Origin: Caldimonas manganoxidans ATCC BAA-369
GTDB lineage: Bacteria > Pseudomonadota > Gammaproteobacteria > Burkholderiales > Burkholderiaceae_C
Reading direction: 5' to 3'
Assembly: GCF_000381125.1 (NCBI RefSeq)
Contig: NZ_KB905942.1
Location: forward strand, 20,153 to 84,152
Length of the DNA: 64,000 bases
The translations under genes and the position numbers were made by a program. Shown here in pieces: positions 18,501-27,176 of the stretch (positions are counted from its first letter, which is position 1; each line of letters opens with the position of its first letter). A model generated the notes under the pieces. It was not told the origin of the DNA and made no database searches. It worked only from the letters and a program-made list of their open reading frames with translations.

Positions 18501-21500
18501 ATCGTCGCGTGGCGGCAGGCCTGTGCGGCCCACGAGCACGAGCCGCGCTTGCACCGAGCGCGCCAAGTGCTTGGCCAAGGCCAAGCCGACACCCCCGAGC
18601 CCGCCCGTGATCAAATAGACCCCACGCTCCCGCAAGCAGGCCTGAGACGAGCGGGCTCGCTCCAGCCGCACCGGCGCAAAGTCTTGCAGCCAGCGCTCGC
18701 CCACGCGCAAGGCCACCACCTCGTCGGATGGCACCGCCGCCAACTCCGCAGCGACATCGGCCGCCAGGCTTGCGATGCGTGGCGAGCCTTTGGGAGGCAG
18801 CAGCACATCCACCGTGCAGCAGCGAATGTGGCGGAACTCTTGGGAAATCACCCGACAGACCGCTGCTGCCGTGGCCTTGACCGGCATCAGGCCGGATTCG
18901 GCCCCGATACGCTGCAACTTGTCGGTGACCACCGCAAGCCGCATTGGCTCGCTCAAGTCCTCTCGCCCAATGGCCTGCGCAAGTTGCAGCAAGCTGTAAA
19001 AGCCCAAACGGAGCAATTCCTCCGCCGTCTTGAGACTGCCGTCGAGCCGGCGTTCACCGGTCACCGACCACAGGTGGAAGATCCGATTGGGCAAGGCGGC
19101 ACTCGCACGCAAGGCAGCAAAGAGCCGGTCGTAATCGCCGGCAGCGTCCGGCACGATGGTGAACCGTCCGTCGCCCCGTTGCGCATAAGCCTTGCCCGCA
19201 CGCACACACGTGACGACATGACCGGCCGCGCGCAACTGGCGGGCCAACTCCTCGCCCAGACCGGCCTCGTCTTCAAACACCAACACGGGACCGTCCATCG
19301 GCTCTGGCGCAGGCCGCGGCACACGCTTCCACACGGGTTCGTAAAACCAGTCGGCCATGTCGGTACGACGCACCAGACGTTCCTCCAGCGTTGGGGCCGC
19401 CTGCAAGGACAGTCCTGGCTCGATCCAATGGCGTTGCCGGTCGAATCGATACGTGGGCAGTGGCAGACGCAGCCGGCGCTCTCCCTGGCGGAAGCGCGCC
19501 CAGTCGATGGGCGCACCCGCCGCCCACAGCCGCCCCAGCACGCCCAACACATAGGCCTGGTCATCGACGGTCTCGTCCGGGTGACGCAGGGAATTCAAGA
19601 CCACCTGCCGAGGCTTGCGCGCACTGTGCTGGCGGGCCAGCGATGACAAGGTACGGCCAGGGCCAACCTCCAGCAGGATGAGGTTGTCGTCCTTGAGCAG
19701 TTCTTGCAACCCATCGGCAAAACGGACGGTATGGCGTAGATGCCGCACCCAGTACATCGGATCGGTCGCTTCGGCCGGGGTGATCCAGGTGCCCGAGAGG
19801 TTGGAGACGAAGGGCAAGGTCGGGGGCTTCATCGTGACCCGCCGGAAGAACGCGCCGAATTCCTCCAGAATGGGTTCGAGCATGGAAGAGTGCGCAGCCA
19901 CGTTGATGCGCACTCGGGCCGCCTCGATATCCTCTGCCTGTAGCGCTTGCTGCAAGGCCTCGATGGCATGCACCGGCCCCGACACCACGGTCAGTGAGGG
20001 GCCATTGACCGCGGCGATCGACAGCTGTGGACCGATGCGTGCCTGCACCTCGGCCTCGGGCAACGGCACGCTGAGCATGCCACCTTCGGGAAGCGTCTCG
20101 AACAGGCGGCCCCGCAATTCAACCAAGGTCAGCGCATCTTCGAGGCTGAACACCCCGGCCAAATGGGCCGCCGTGTATTCGCCCATGCTGTGGCCGATCA
20201 TCGCCGTGGGCATCAAACCCCAGGACATCCACAACTTCGCCAGCGCGTATTGGGTGGTCAGCAACAGCGGTAGAGCCAGCGACGGCCGCTCGATTCGACG
20301 CGCGGCTTCCTGCTCTTGCCCGGCAGGGGGAAAGAGCAATTCCTTGTACTCGGCGCGGCCACGCCGAGCCAACAGGGCCAGGCATTCGTCGACGGCTTGT
20401 CGATAGACCGGTTCGGTGCGGTAAAGATCGGCCCCCATGCCCGGGTACTGCGCGCCGCCGCCAGCGAACATGAAAGCCACACGGTGAGTGCCGCAAGCGC
20501 CTGGCATGCTGATCACGCGCTGCGGATCCATCGCCTCGAGGGCCTGAGCTGCATCGGCCACATCGCGCGCGACGACGAAGCGCCGCAGCGTCATGGGCTC
20601 GCGCCCCACCTGCAAGGTGTAGGCCACGTCGGCCAGATTGATCTGCGGGTGTGCCCGCAGATGGGCGGCCAGCGCCGCCGTGTTCGCATCCAGGGAGGCC
20701 TGAGACTTGGCCGACAGCAGCAACAGCTGGTGCTGGCGCGAGGGCCCTGACGGTGGGCGCGGCGGCGCCTCTTCCATGATGAGATGGGCATTGGTGCCCC
20801 CCACCCCCAAAGAGCTCACGCCTGCACGGCGCGGCACGCCCGGCGGCGGGGTCCAGTCCTTCAGCTGGGCATTGACATAGAAAGGACTGCGCTCGAACTC
20901 GCAGGCCGGGTTGGGCTTGGAAAAGTTCAGAGACGGTGGCAATTGTCGATGCTGCATCGCCAAAGCCACCTTGATGAAACTGGCCACGCCGGCAGCCGTG
21001 TCGGTGTGCCCGATGTTGGTCTTGACCGAGCCGATCCCGCAATAGCCGACCTTGTCGGTGCCTTGACGGTAGGCCTGCGTCAGCGCGGCGACTTCGATCG
21101 GATCGCCCACCGGCGTGCCCGTACCATGCGCCTCCACGTAGGTGATGGTCTCCGGCGAGACATTGGCGATCGCCAGCGCCTCGGAGATCGCCTGGGCCTG
21201 CCCATCGACGCTGGGGGCCATGTAGCCCACTTTCATCGAGCCATCGTTGTTGATGGCCGACCCTTTGATCACCGCATGGATGTAGTCCCCATCGGCCAGG
21301 GCATCGGCCAACCGACGCAACACCACCACGCCCACGCCACTGCCAAACACCGTGCCTTTGGAGTCCGCATCGAAGGCATGGCAATGGCCATCGGGCGACA
21401 GGATTTCGCCTTCCTGGTAGACATAGCCCTGGCGATGCGGCAGCTCGATGGTCACGCCGCCGGCCAGGGCCATGTCGCATTCCCCGTTGAGCAGACTCTG

Positions 21501-22085
21501 CACCGCCAGGTGGATGGCCACCAGCGACGTCGAGCAGGCCGTCTGCACGTTGACGCTCGGGCCCTTGAGGTTGAGCAGGTACGACACCCGGGTGGTCAGA
21601 AAGTCCTTGTCGTTGCCGGTGTGACGGATCAGAAAGAAGCCCACCGACGAGACCAGCTGCGGATTCGTCAGCAGGTTGTAGGGCATGTAGGCGTTATGGC
21701 CGGAGCCGCCAAACACACCGATCGAGCCTTTGAACTGCGAGGGCATGTGGCCGGCGTTCTCCAGCGCTTCCCACGCGCATTCGAGGAAATGCCGATGCTG
21801 CGGATCCATGATGGCGGCCTCGCGCGGGCTGAAGCCAAAAAACGCGGCGTCGAACATCTCCATGTCGGGCAACACGGCGCCCACCGGCACGTAGTTCGGG
21901 TCGCGCAACTGCGCGGGCTTGACGCCTGCAGCCAGCAATTCCTCCTCGGTGAAGCGGGTCAAAGACTCCACGCCATCGCGCAGATTGCGCCAGTACTCGT
22001 CCAAGTCACGAGCTCCAGCGAATCGCCCCGCCATGCCGACGACGGCGATATCGGTGTCCAGGCCGTGGGCAGACGTGTCGTTCAT
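15507..22085 (-). CDS. Type I modular polyketide synthase, KS-AT-KR-DH-ACP-TE
   Basis: Single-module PKS of 2192 residues. Domains in order: KS about 10-440 (Cys184 in 'TACSTS', His320 in 'EAHGTGT', His360 in 'KTNIGH'); AT about 535-830 (Ser633 in 'GHSMGE', His732 in 'NVAAHSS'); a structural then catalytic KR about 910-1345 ('GGLGGVG' at 1161, Ser1307, Tyr1320, Asn1324); DH about 1370-1635 (His1411, Asp1579); ACP about 1755-1810 (Ser1790 in 'LGGHSLL'); TE about 1860-2145 (Cys1944 in 'GLCAGG', Asp1971, His2132). All catalytic residues are present, so it should carry out one elongation with reduction and dehydration, then release. Oddities: KR precedes DH, whereas DH normally comes first; the TE nucleophile is Cys; the DH motif has one extra residue. 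It lies 36 bp after the NRPS, which probably feeds it, and 4 nt overlap the next gene. Extender specificity is not clear; malonyl is the default guess. Confidence 0.95.
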   Translation of the reverse strand: MNDTSAHGLDTDIAVVGMAGRFAGARDLDEYWRNLRDGVESLTRFTEEELLAAGVKPAQLRDPNYVPVGAVLPDMEMFDAAFFGFSPREAAIMDPQHRHFLECAWEALENAGHMPSQFKGSIGVFGGSGHNAYMPYNLLTNPQLVSSVGFFLIRHTGNDKDFLTTRVSYLLNLKGPSVNVQTACSTSLVAIHLAVQSLLNGECDMALAGGVTIELPHRQGYVYQEGEILSPDGHCHAFDADSKGTVFGSGVGVVVLRRLADALADGDYIHAVIKGSAINNDGSMKVGYMAPSVDGQAQAISEALAIANVSPETITYVEAHGTGTPVGDPIEVAALTQAYRQGTDKVGYCGIGSVKTNIGHTDTAAGVASFIKVALAMQHRQLPPSLNFSKPNPACEFERSPFYVNAQLKDWTPPPGVPRRAGVSSLGVGGTNAHLIMEEAPPRPPSGPSRQHQLLLLSAKSQASLDANTAALAAHLRAHPQINLADVAYTLQVGREPMTLRRFVVARDVADAAQALEAMDPQRVISMPGACGTHRVAFMFAGGGAQYPGMGADLYRTEPVYRQAVDECLALLARRGRAEYKELLFPPAGQEQEAARRIERPSLALPLLLTTQYALAKLWMSWGLMPTAMIGHSMGEYTAAHLAGVFSLEDALTLVELRGRLFETLPEGGMLSVPLPEAEVQARIGPQLSIAAVNGPSLTVVSGPVHAIEALQQALQAEDIEAARVRINVAAHSSMLEPILEEFGAFFRRVTMKPPTLPFVSNLSGTWITPAEATDPMYWVRHLRHTVRFADGLQELLKDDNLILLEVGPGRTLSSLARQHSARKPRQVVLNSLRHPDETVDDQAYVLGVLGRLWAAGAPIDWARFRQGERRLRLPLPTYRFDRQRHWIEPGLSLQAAPTLEERLVRRTDMADWFYEPVWKRVPRPAPEPMDGPVLVFEDEAGLGEELARQLRAAGHVVTCVRAGKAYAQRGDGRFTIVPDAAGDYDRLFAALRASAALPNRIFHLWSVTGERRLDGSLKTAEELLRLGFYSLLQLAQAIGREDLSEPMRLAVVTDKLQRIGAESGLMPVKATAAAVCRVISQEFRHIRCCTVDVLLPPKGSPRIASLAADVAAELAAVPSDEVVALRVGERWLQDFAPVRLERARSSQACLRERGVYLITGGLGGVGLALAKHLARSVQARLVLVGRTGLPPRDDWSDWIRVKGSHEATSRRIRDVMALESAGAEVMVVQADVTDLAQMRQAVKQAVARFGVVHGVLHTAGVLDDGVIQLKDPQAAAAVLAPKVQGTLTLDAVLGDMPLDFLVLFSSISSFAGLAGQFDYAAANAFLDAFAQDRMTREGCHTVAINWSQWQEVGMAAELARQLGLGAADEASDDGVPVDHPLLERCLLDTEEERVYSPRFSVDRHWLLDEHRLRGGHALIPGTGYLEIVRAAATRRAQPRALELRDVTFQSPFVVREGEQRELRVHLRSLPGGQYDFALRSATAGAAEGEWTDHVRGEVGYVDAMPPVTPAPAAIAGRCTMRVQNFRGDEQALHLQFGPRWSNLRRIEFGHGEALATLELPPTFSDDLLQFELHPAMMDMATAGAQSLIPGFDEARDFFVPASYGCLQIFAPLTAKVYSHIRLRPPAQTPPQFAVYDVTIMDESGRVLVDIREFTMVRVRDKALLDAPADAGTVAAQRPRATANKVLEMGLSEGLRSVEGAEVFERVLAHGRLAQVAVSPQDLHATLEKLRMPATPPASVAAQAAAENARPNWKAPRTDTERLIAQMWADMLGVAQVSASDNFFDLGGHSLLAVQVINKLKRKTGKALPLTALLEAPTVETLAALIEPPPADPVAGGAAQGGSVASAERTVGVDAPTLPKTVVRIRAGGERLPIFFVHDGKGETLLYRSLALKLDQGHAVYGLQPEMHHDGRYVHTRIVDMAAAHVRAMRSVQPEGPYLLTGLCAGGVIAFEMARQLEDAGQKAIFVGIMDAADVQAEERPFRQTQKRIHRFLGTLNDPSAGSTLQRIGRAVPKMLAKTRNLALYEVQSRLERFQTARKVKAMRDQAQRSEVGSSPSDEEHGLDFLKMYEVAHREHRPQGLFRSGDVVVFRGTQGDGSEADEPYQNIYSDDQLGWGARVDGTVKVIDVPGGHTSMLQEPHVGVLAQHMQQCIDEAVSRHGGSHERVPPRSDGSAAASPAFVRSEQRQPAEVE

Positions 22086-22121
22086 ACGATCATTCCATGG
22101 ACAAGCAATCGATCCAGGGGC

Positions 22122-25100
22122 TCAGGTGCCCTGGTCCGTGGTGAGCGCCGCACGCTGGCCCAAACGACGCTGCAGGGCCGCCCGACGCCCCTGAGCACGA
22201 TCTCGGCCTTGCTGTGCGGCTGCGCCATCGTCTCCTTCCCGGCCCAAGTAAGCGCTCAGGCTCTCGATCGTCGGGAAGCGGAAGATGTCGGTGATCGACA
22301 GCTCTCGCCCCAGGGCCTCTCGCAGGCGGCGATGCGCCTGGACGGCCAACAGGGAATGCCCCCCGAGGTCGAAGAAGTTGTCGCGCGTCCCAACCTGCGG
22401 CAGCTTGAGCACGTCTCTCCAAATCGCGGCGATGGCCTCTTGCAAACCGCTGGCCGGCGCCACGAAATCGGCCGCCGGTGCTGCCGCCGGTCCGTGGTCG
22501 GGGGCAGGCAAGGCCTTGCGATCGATCTTTCCATTGGGCGTTTGCGGGAGGGCCGGCAGCCAAACGAAATGCGATGGCACCATGTACTCGGGCAGGCCGG
22601 CGCGCAGATGCTCTCGCAGGGCGGCCACGGGCGGCGTCTGGCCCGCATGGGGGGCGCAGTAAGCCACCAATCGCACATCACCCGGGCTGTCTTCACGTGC
22701 CACCACGACCGCCTCGCGCACTGCCGAGTGGCTCAGCAGCCGGGCCTCGATCTCGCCCAGCTCGATGCGATAGCCCCGCACCTTGACCTGGTGGTCCAAT
22801 CGCCCCAGGAATTCGACCGTGCCATCCGGGCGCTGGCGCGCCAAGTCCCCCGTGCGATAGACACGCCCGCCGGCCGCACCACGGAACGGGTGCGGCAAAA
22901 AACGCTCGGCGGTCAACTCGGGACGATGCAAATAGCCCCGCACCACGCCCTGGCCGCCGATCACCAGCTCGCCCGGCACCCCCACTGGCACGGGCTGCTG
23001 CCGGCGATCGAGGATGTAGATTTCCTGGTTGGCCAGCGGTCGGCCCAGTGGCACGATGCCATCGACCGCGTGCACCGGCTGCACGGCCGACCAGATCGTC
23101 GTCTCGGTCGGACCGTACATGTTCATCAACACGCCAGGCACCAAGGCTTTGAGATCACGGGCCAAGGACGGAGGCAACGCCTCGCCACCGACCATCATGC
23201 GACGCAGCCGCCTCAGACCTGCGACGGCCTTGTCGTCATGCGTCAACATGCGAGCCATCGAAGGCGTGCATTGCAGATGCGTGACCGAGTGGCGCTCCAT
23301 CTGAGCCGCCAGCGAATAATCACCCGTGACGATACGCCGTGGGGCCGACAGTTTGCGCAACTGGTTCAGATACTCCAGATGCGACAGCACGGTCTCGGTA
23401 TCGACCCCGAAATCGATCAGGCAGGCGATCTCGTCCACACCAATGCCCTTGATGCGATCGACCATCGCCAAACAGCCCTGCGGCGTGCCGAACAAACCGC
23501 TGGTTTCATAGTAGCGGTTGAACGAATGTTCCAGCAGCGCGGTCATCTCATCATGGCTGAGGCTTTGCAAATCGATGTTGGCGCTGGCCTCGTCCATGCC
23601 TTGGCGACGTTTGAACGCCGGGAACGACCACGCATATTGCTTCACCAGGTTGAGTGAGCTGCGCAGATATTCGATCAGCGGCTGGCGCACCGTCTCACGC
23701 ACCCTGTCTTCGTCGGGGCCCACGAAAGTGTGCAACATCAGGGTGACATGACCTTCGCCAGGATGGCCGGCTTCCTTCCAGGCTTTCCTGTAGGCAGCCA
23801 ACTTGTCGGCCAGCTCTTCCACCGATTGACCGAGCAGATGGGTCAAGACATTGGCGCCGAGACGCCCGGCTGCAACGAAGGTCTCCGGGTTGCCCGCCGA
23901 CGTCACCCAGAACGGCAACTCGGCTTGGACCGGGCGCGGCAGCGTGCGCACTTCCACCGGCTGGCCCGTCGCACCGGAAAAACTCACGGTCTCGCCACGC
24001 CACAGCCTGCGCACGATGTCGATGCCTTCGAGCATCACTTGCTTGTTGTGGGCAAAGTTCTCTGGCTTGAGCACGAAGTCATTGGGCTGCCAACCCGATG
24101 CAAAGGAAATCCCGACGCGCCCCTTGGACAGGTTGTCCACCACCGCCCATTCCTCGGCGATGCGAGCCGGATGGTGCAACGGCAGCACCACGCTGCCCGA
24201 ACGGATCTTCACCCTTTGCGTGATCGCCGCAATCGCTGCGCTGGTCACCGAGGGGTTGGGATACAAGCCGCCAAACGCATGGAAATGCCGCTCCGGCGTC
24301 CATACGGCCGCAAACCCGTGCTGGTCGGCGTACTTGGCCCCCTCCAGCAAGAGCCGGTACTTGTCACCACCGCCTTCGGATTCATCGCTCGAGAAGTAGA
24401 ACAGGCTGAAGTCCACCGGACGGTCGGCATGTGGCCCGCGGGCAGGCGAGGCCGCGCTGCGGTCTTCGTCGGAGGCAATCACCACCTTGAAGCCGCGCGT
24501 GAGCGTCCAGCACAGCTCCAACACCGAGATGTCGAAACTCAGGCTGGTGACGGCCAGCCAGGTGCCCGGTTCATCCTCACCGAGATGGCGGTCCATGCCC
24601 GCAAAGAAATTCACCACGTTGCGGTGCTCGACCATCACGCCCTTGGGGCGCCCCGTCGAACCGGAGGTATAGATCACATACGCCAAGTGGTGCGGCTGCG
24701 CCCCACCGTCGAAGGTCTCGTCGGATTCCGTGGCGATGGACGACCAGTCGCTGTCCAGGCAGAGCACGGCGGCATGATGAGGGGGAAGCTCATCGCGCAG
24801 ACGCTCCTGGGTCAACAGCACCGGAACCTTGGCGTCCTCGATCATGTAGGCAATGCGATCGGCAGGATAGGCAGGATCCAGCGGCACATAAGCTCCCCCG
24901 GCCTTGTGCACCGCCAACAGACCCACCATCATTTCCACCGAACGCTCGACGAACAGCCCCACCAGCGCGTCCGGCCGCACGCCCAGCCGAGCCAGGCGCC
25001 GAGCCAGTTGGTTCGAGCGGCGATCGAGTTCTGCATAGGTCAGGCACTGGTCTTCGCAGACCACGGCCACCGCATCGGGGGTGCGAGCCGCCTGTTCGGC

Positions 25101-26810
25101 CATCAAGTGATGGATGCAAGCATCGGCGCGCACCGGCCAGGCAGTGTCGTTCCATTCGCGAAGCACGCGATCGCGCACCGCATCACTGAGCAAGGGCAAT
25201 TCACCCACTGGGCACTGCGGATGCGCTTGCGCATGGGTCAGCAGGGTGAGCAACTGCTCGTGCAGCTCGCCCACCTGTTGATGGGTCAACTTGCTCGCAT
25301 CGAACACCCAGCGGATCCGCCGGCCATCCTCGGAGATGCCCAGCGTGCACTCGCTGCCGGGCAAGGCGCGCGTGTCGGCAAGGTTTGCCACCACCTCGAT
25401 GGCCACTGGAAAGACACCGGGGTCGCCGGCGGCAGCCGCCTGCGCGCGCAGCTCCACGCTGCGAGCCACCAAATCCACCGGGTAGCTGCCGCGACGACGC
25501 AATTCGCCCAGCTCGGCGCACAGCGTTTCGCACCACCGCGAAAAAGACTGTGCAAAGTCCACGACGGCACGCAAAGGCACCTGCGGGGCAAACCAGAGAC
25601 CGAGATCCTGGGCGCGCTGTCCGGCCTGGGCATCGGCATAGCCGAGGTCGAAGCCGTCGCGATCGGCCAGACGAGCCAGATGCGCCACCACCGCGGCAAT
25701 GACAAAGGCCACGTCGCCCCCTGGCAACTCGGCATCCCGGTGCACATAGACCGGCTTGGCATGCGGGCGGCTGCGATCCACATACGGCAATTCCACCGGG
25801 TCACGGGTTTCCAGGCGGTCCCGCCAGAAACCCTCGTGCACACTGGCCAAGGCATCCAGCTCGCTCAGGCGCTGTGCCAGCGCACCGGCAGGCGCCTGCA
25901 AACGCACCCCCGGCACCAGCGCGGCGTCTTGCGCCAGAGACTGCGGGGTCAGTGGCCGACCCAAAGCATCGCTCAGTCGCCGCAGCTCCACATCGAAAGA
26001 TGCCGTCGCCACCGCGAGGCTTTGATCGTCCAGCCGCAACACCGTGCCAGCGGGCAGGCCAGATCGTGTTTCCAAAATGCGCGCCTCGCCCACGCAGACC
26101 AGCCGGCCGCCATGAACGAACTTGGGCAACCCCACCGGATTGGCATAGCTGCCGAAATCGAGCGCTCGCACGAACGTGCAGAGGCGTTCGGCCTCTTGAT
26201 CGAACATCAAGGCACAAGCGGCCGCCGGACGGTCCTTGCGGCGGAAATAGCGCTGCGGTGGGGCTGTCTGCGGCAAGGCCGACAAGTGGGCCGAAGTCAG
26301 TTGAGGCAACAACTCCTCGAAACCCGCAATCCCTGCCTCGAAACACTTGGTGTTCAGACTCACGGCCGTCTCGTTCTCATCGATCGCAAAGCGCCGCTGC
26401 ACGAGGATCGCCCCCTGATCGACCTTGTCGGTCATCAAGTGCCAGGTGATGCCATATTCACGCTCGCCGTTGAACAAGGCCCACACCGGGGTGTTCAAGC
26501 CTGCGTACTCGGGCAACGGGCCATCGTGGAAGTTGATGGCCGCCACTCTGGCGACCGAGATCACCTCCGAAGGCAGGACCGAGAGATTGCTGACGCTAAA
26601 GAGATAGTCGAGCGGCTGAAGCTCAGGCGACTCGCACAATTGCCCAGCCTCTTGCAAGACCCGAACCCCTTGCTGGCTGGCCCAATGCCGGATGGCTGGA
26701 CGCCGACTGACGACAGCCACGATGACATGCCCCGCCTGCTGTAGGATCTGGGCGCATTGGATGAGAAGCGATTCGTCGCCGATGAAGGCTGCGCGCATCG
26801 GGTTGTGCAT
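22122..26810 (-). CDS. NRPS loading module: formyltransferase - half condensation - adenylation (with inserted monooxygenase) - carrier
   Basis: 1562-residue synthetase. Residues 1-200 resemble methionyl-tRNA formyltransferase (Asn93 and His95 in 'NFHDGPLP', Asp131 in 'DKVDQGA'), as in NRPS modules that formylate their amino acid. Residues about 300-540 resemble only the C-terminal lobe of a condensation domain; the HHxxxDG motif is absent. The adenylation domain (about 575-1440) has A3 'YTSGSTGRPKG', A4 'FDISVLE', A5 'MYGPTETT', A7 'YRTGDLAR' and Lys1428 in 'PNGKIDRK'. A luciferase-like monooxygenase of about 355 residues (799-1155) is inserted between A4 and A5. The specificity code I read, D-I-L-Q-M-G-M-I-W-K, is close to the known glycine code. 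A carrier domain follows (Ser1486), then a basic tail ('RAALQRRLGQR') like NRPS-to-PKS docking tails. Start ATG at 26810; an ATG at 26798 is possible. First gene of the unit, after a 601-bp divergent region. Confidence 0.94.
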   Translation of the reverse strand: MHNPMRAAFIGDESLLIQCAQILQQAGHVIVAVVSRRPAIRHWASQQGVRVLQEAGQLCESPELQPLDYLFSVSNLSVLPSEVISVARVAAINFHDGPLPEYAGLNTPVWALFNGEREYGITWHLMTDKVDQGAILVQRRFAIDENETAVSLNTKCFEAGIAGFEELLPQLTSAHLSALPQTAPPQRYFRRKDRPAAACALMFDQEAERLCTFVRALDFGSYANPVGLPKFVHGGRLVCVGEARILETRSGLPAGTVLRLDDQSLAVATASFDVELRRLSDALGRPLTPQSLAQDAALVPGVRLQAPAGALAQRLSELDALASVHEGFWRDRLETRDPVELPYVDRSRPHAKPVYVHRDAELPGGDVAFVIAAVVAHLARLADRDGFDLGYADAQAGQRAQDLGLWFAPQVPLRAVVDFAQSFSRWCETLCAELGELRRRGSYPVDLVARSVELRAQAAAAGDPGVFPVAIEVVANLADTRALPGSECTLGISEDGRRIRWVFDASKLTHQQVGELHEQLLTLLTHAQAHPQCPVGELPLLSDAVRDRVLREWNDTAWPVRADACIHHLMAEQAARTPDAVAVVCEDQCLTYAELDRRSNQLARRLARLGVRPDALVGLFVERSVEMMVGLLAVHKAGGAYVPLDPAYPADRIAYMIEDAKVPVLLTQERLRDELPPHHAAVLCLDSDWSSIATESDETFDGGAQPHHLAYVIYTSGSTGRPKGVMVEHRNVVNFFAGMDRHLGEDEPGTWLAVTSLSFDISVLELCWTLTRGFKVVIASDEDRSAASPARGPHADRPVDFSLFYFSSDESEGGGDKYRLLLEGAKYADQHGFAAVWTPERHFHAFGGLYPNPSVTSAAIAAITQRVKIRSGSVVLPLHHPARIAEEWAVVDNLSKGRVGISFASGWQPNDFVLKPENFAHNKQVMLEGIDIVRRLWRGETVSFSGATGQPVEVRTLPRPVQAELPFWVTSAGNPETFVAAGRLGANVLTHLLGQSVEELADKLAAYRKAWKEAGHPGEGHVTLMLHTFVGPDEDRVRETVRQPLIEYLRSSLNLVKQYAWSFPAFKRRQGMDEASANIDLQSLSHDEMTALLEHSFNRYYETSGLFGTPQGCLAMVDRIKGIGVDEIACLIDFGVDTETVLSHLEYLNQLRKLSAPRRIVTGDYSLAAQMERHSVTHLQCTPSMARMLTHDDKAVAGLRRLRRMMVGGEALPPSLARDLKALVPGVLMNMYGPTETTIWSAVQPVHAVDGIVPLGRPLANQEIYILDRRQQPVPVGVPGELVIGGQGVVRGYLHRPELTAERFLPHPFRGAAGGRVYRTGDLARQRPDGTVEFLGRLDHQVKVRGYRIELGEIEARLLSHSAVREAVVVAREDSPGDVRLVAYCAPHAGQTPPVAALREHLRAGLPEYMVPSHFVWLPALPQTPNGKIDRKALPAPDHGPAAAPAADFVAPASGLQEAIAAIWRDVLKLPQVGTRDNFFDLGGHSLLAVQAHRRLREALGRELSITDIFRFPTIESLSAYLGREGDDGAAAQQGRDRAQGRRAALQRRLGQRAALTTDQGT

Positions 26811-27077
26811 GGAGATGTTCCAGAGAGCCCACGAAGGCAAAACATGAGCCGCGTTGGGTCGCAGGCTCCACGTTGACGAAGGAATTCTCTTCGAGCGATG
26901 AGAGGCCAACATCCCCCTAGATGGGTGCGAAAGCCAGATCCATCCGCCACCCGCCCACCGCGCCGATACGCATCCCCCAGATCTTGCGACACGCCCAGCC
27001 GCCGCCGCCACGCATTCCTGACTGCGCATGCCGGGCAACCGCAAAGTTGTTTCTAGTTGTAATCAAATCGTCCTCAC

Positions 27078-27097
27078 AAGGCGAGAAGGATCGCCTT
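27078..27097. promoter_or_regulatory. Perfect 7-bp stem-loop in the divergent region
   Basis: AAGGCGA, a 6-nt spacer GAAGGA, then TCGCCTT: a perfect 7-bp inverted repeat. There is no T-run on either side, so it is not an ordinary terminator. It could be an operator or, if the NRPS transcript starts to its right, a structured element of the leader. Function unknown. Confidence 0.4.
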
Positions 27098-27159
27098 CAG
27101 CTGGCCCCAGACCCCCCCCTGATTTGAGGGGAAAGTCACACCCGGCGCACGCCCCTTGG

Positions 27160-27176
27160 AGAAACGTTTTGTTTCT
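27160..27176. promoter_or_regulatory. Inverted repeat AGAAAC-N5-GTTTCT
   Basis: A 17-bp dyad (AGAAAC GTTTT GTTTCT) in an AT-rich patch of the divergent region, of the size bound by dimeric helix-turn-helix regulators. No regulator gene is seen in the window. Offered as an operator candidate only. Confidence 0.35.

Noticed and set aside
17226..19646. Long open frame on the plus strand opposite the PKS
   Set aside because: It mirrors PKS codons; the protein is rich in His, Arg and Gln with no domain, while the minus strand has complete catalytic motifs.
20784..26744. Two very long plus-strand open frames (ending at 23657 and 26744) opposite the PKS and NRPS
   Set aside because: Antisense artefacts of GC-rich coding sequence; no family features or ribosome-binding sites, and the opposite strand is fully explained.
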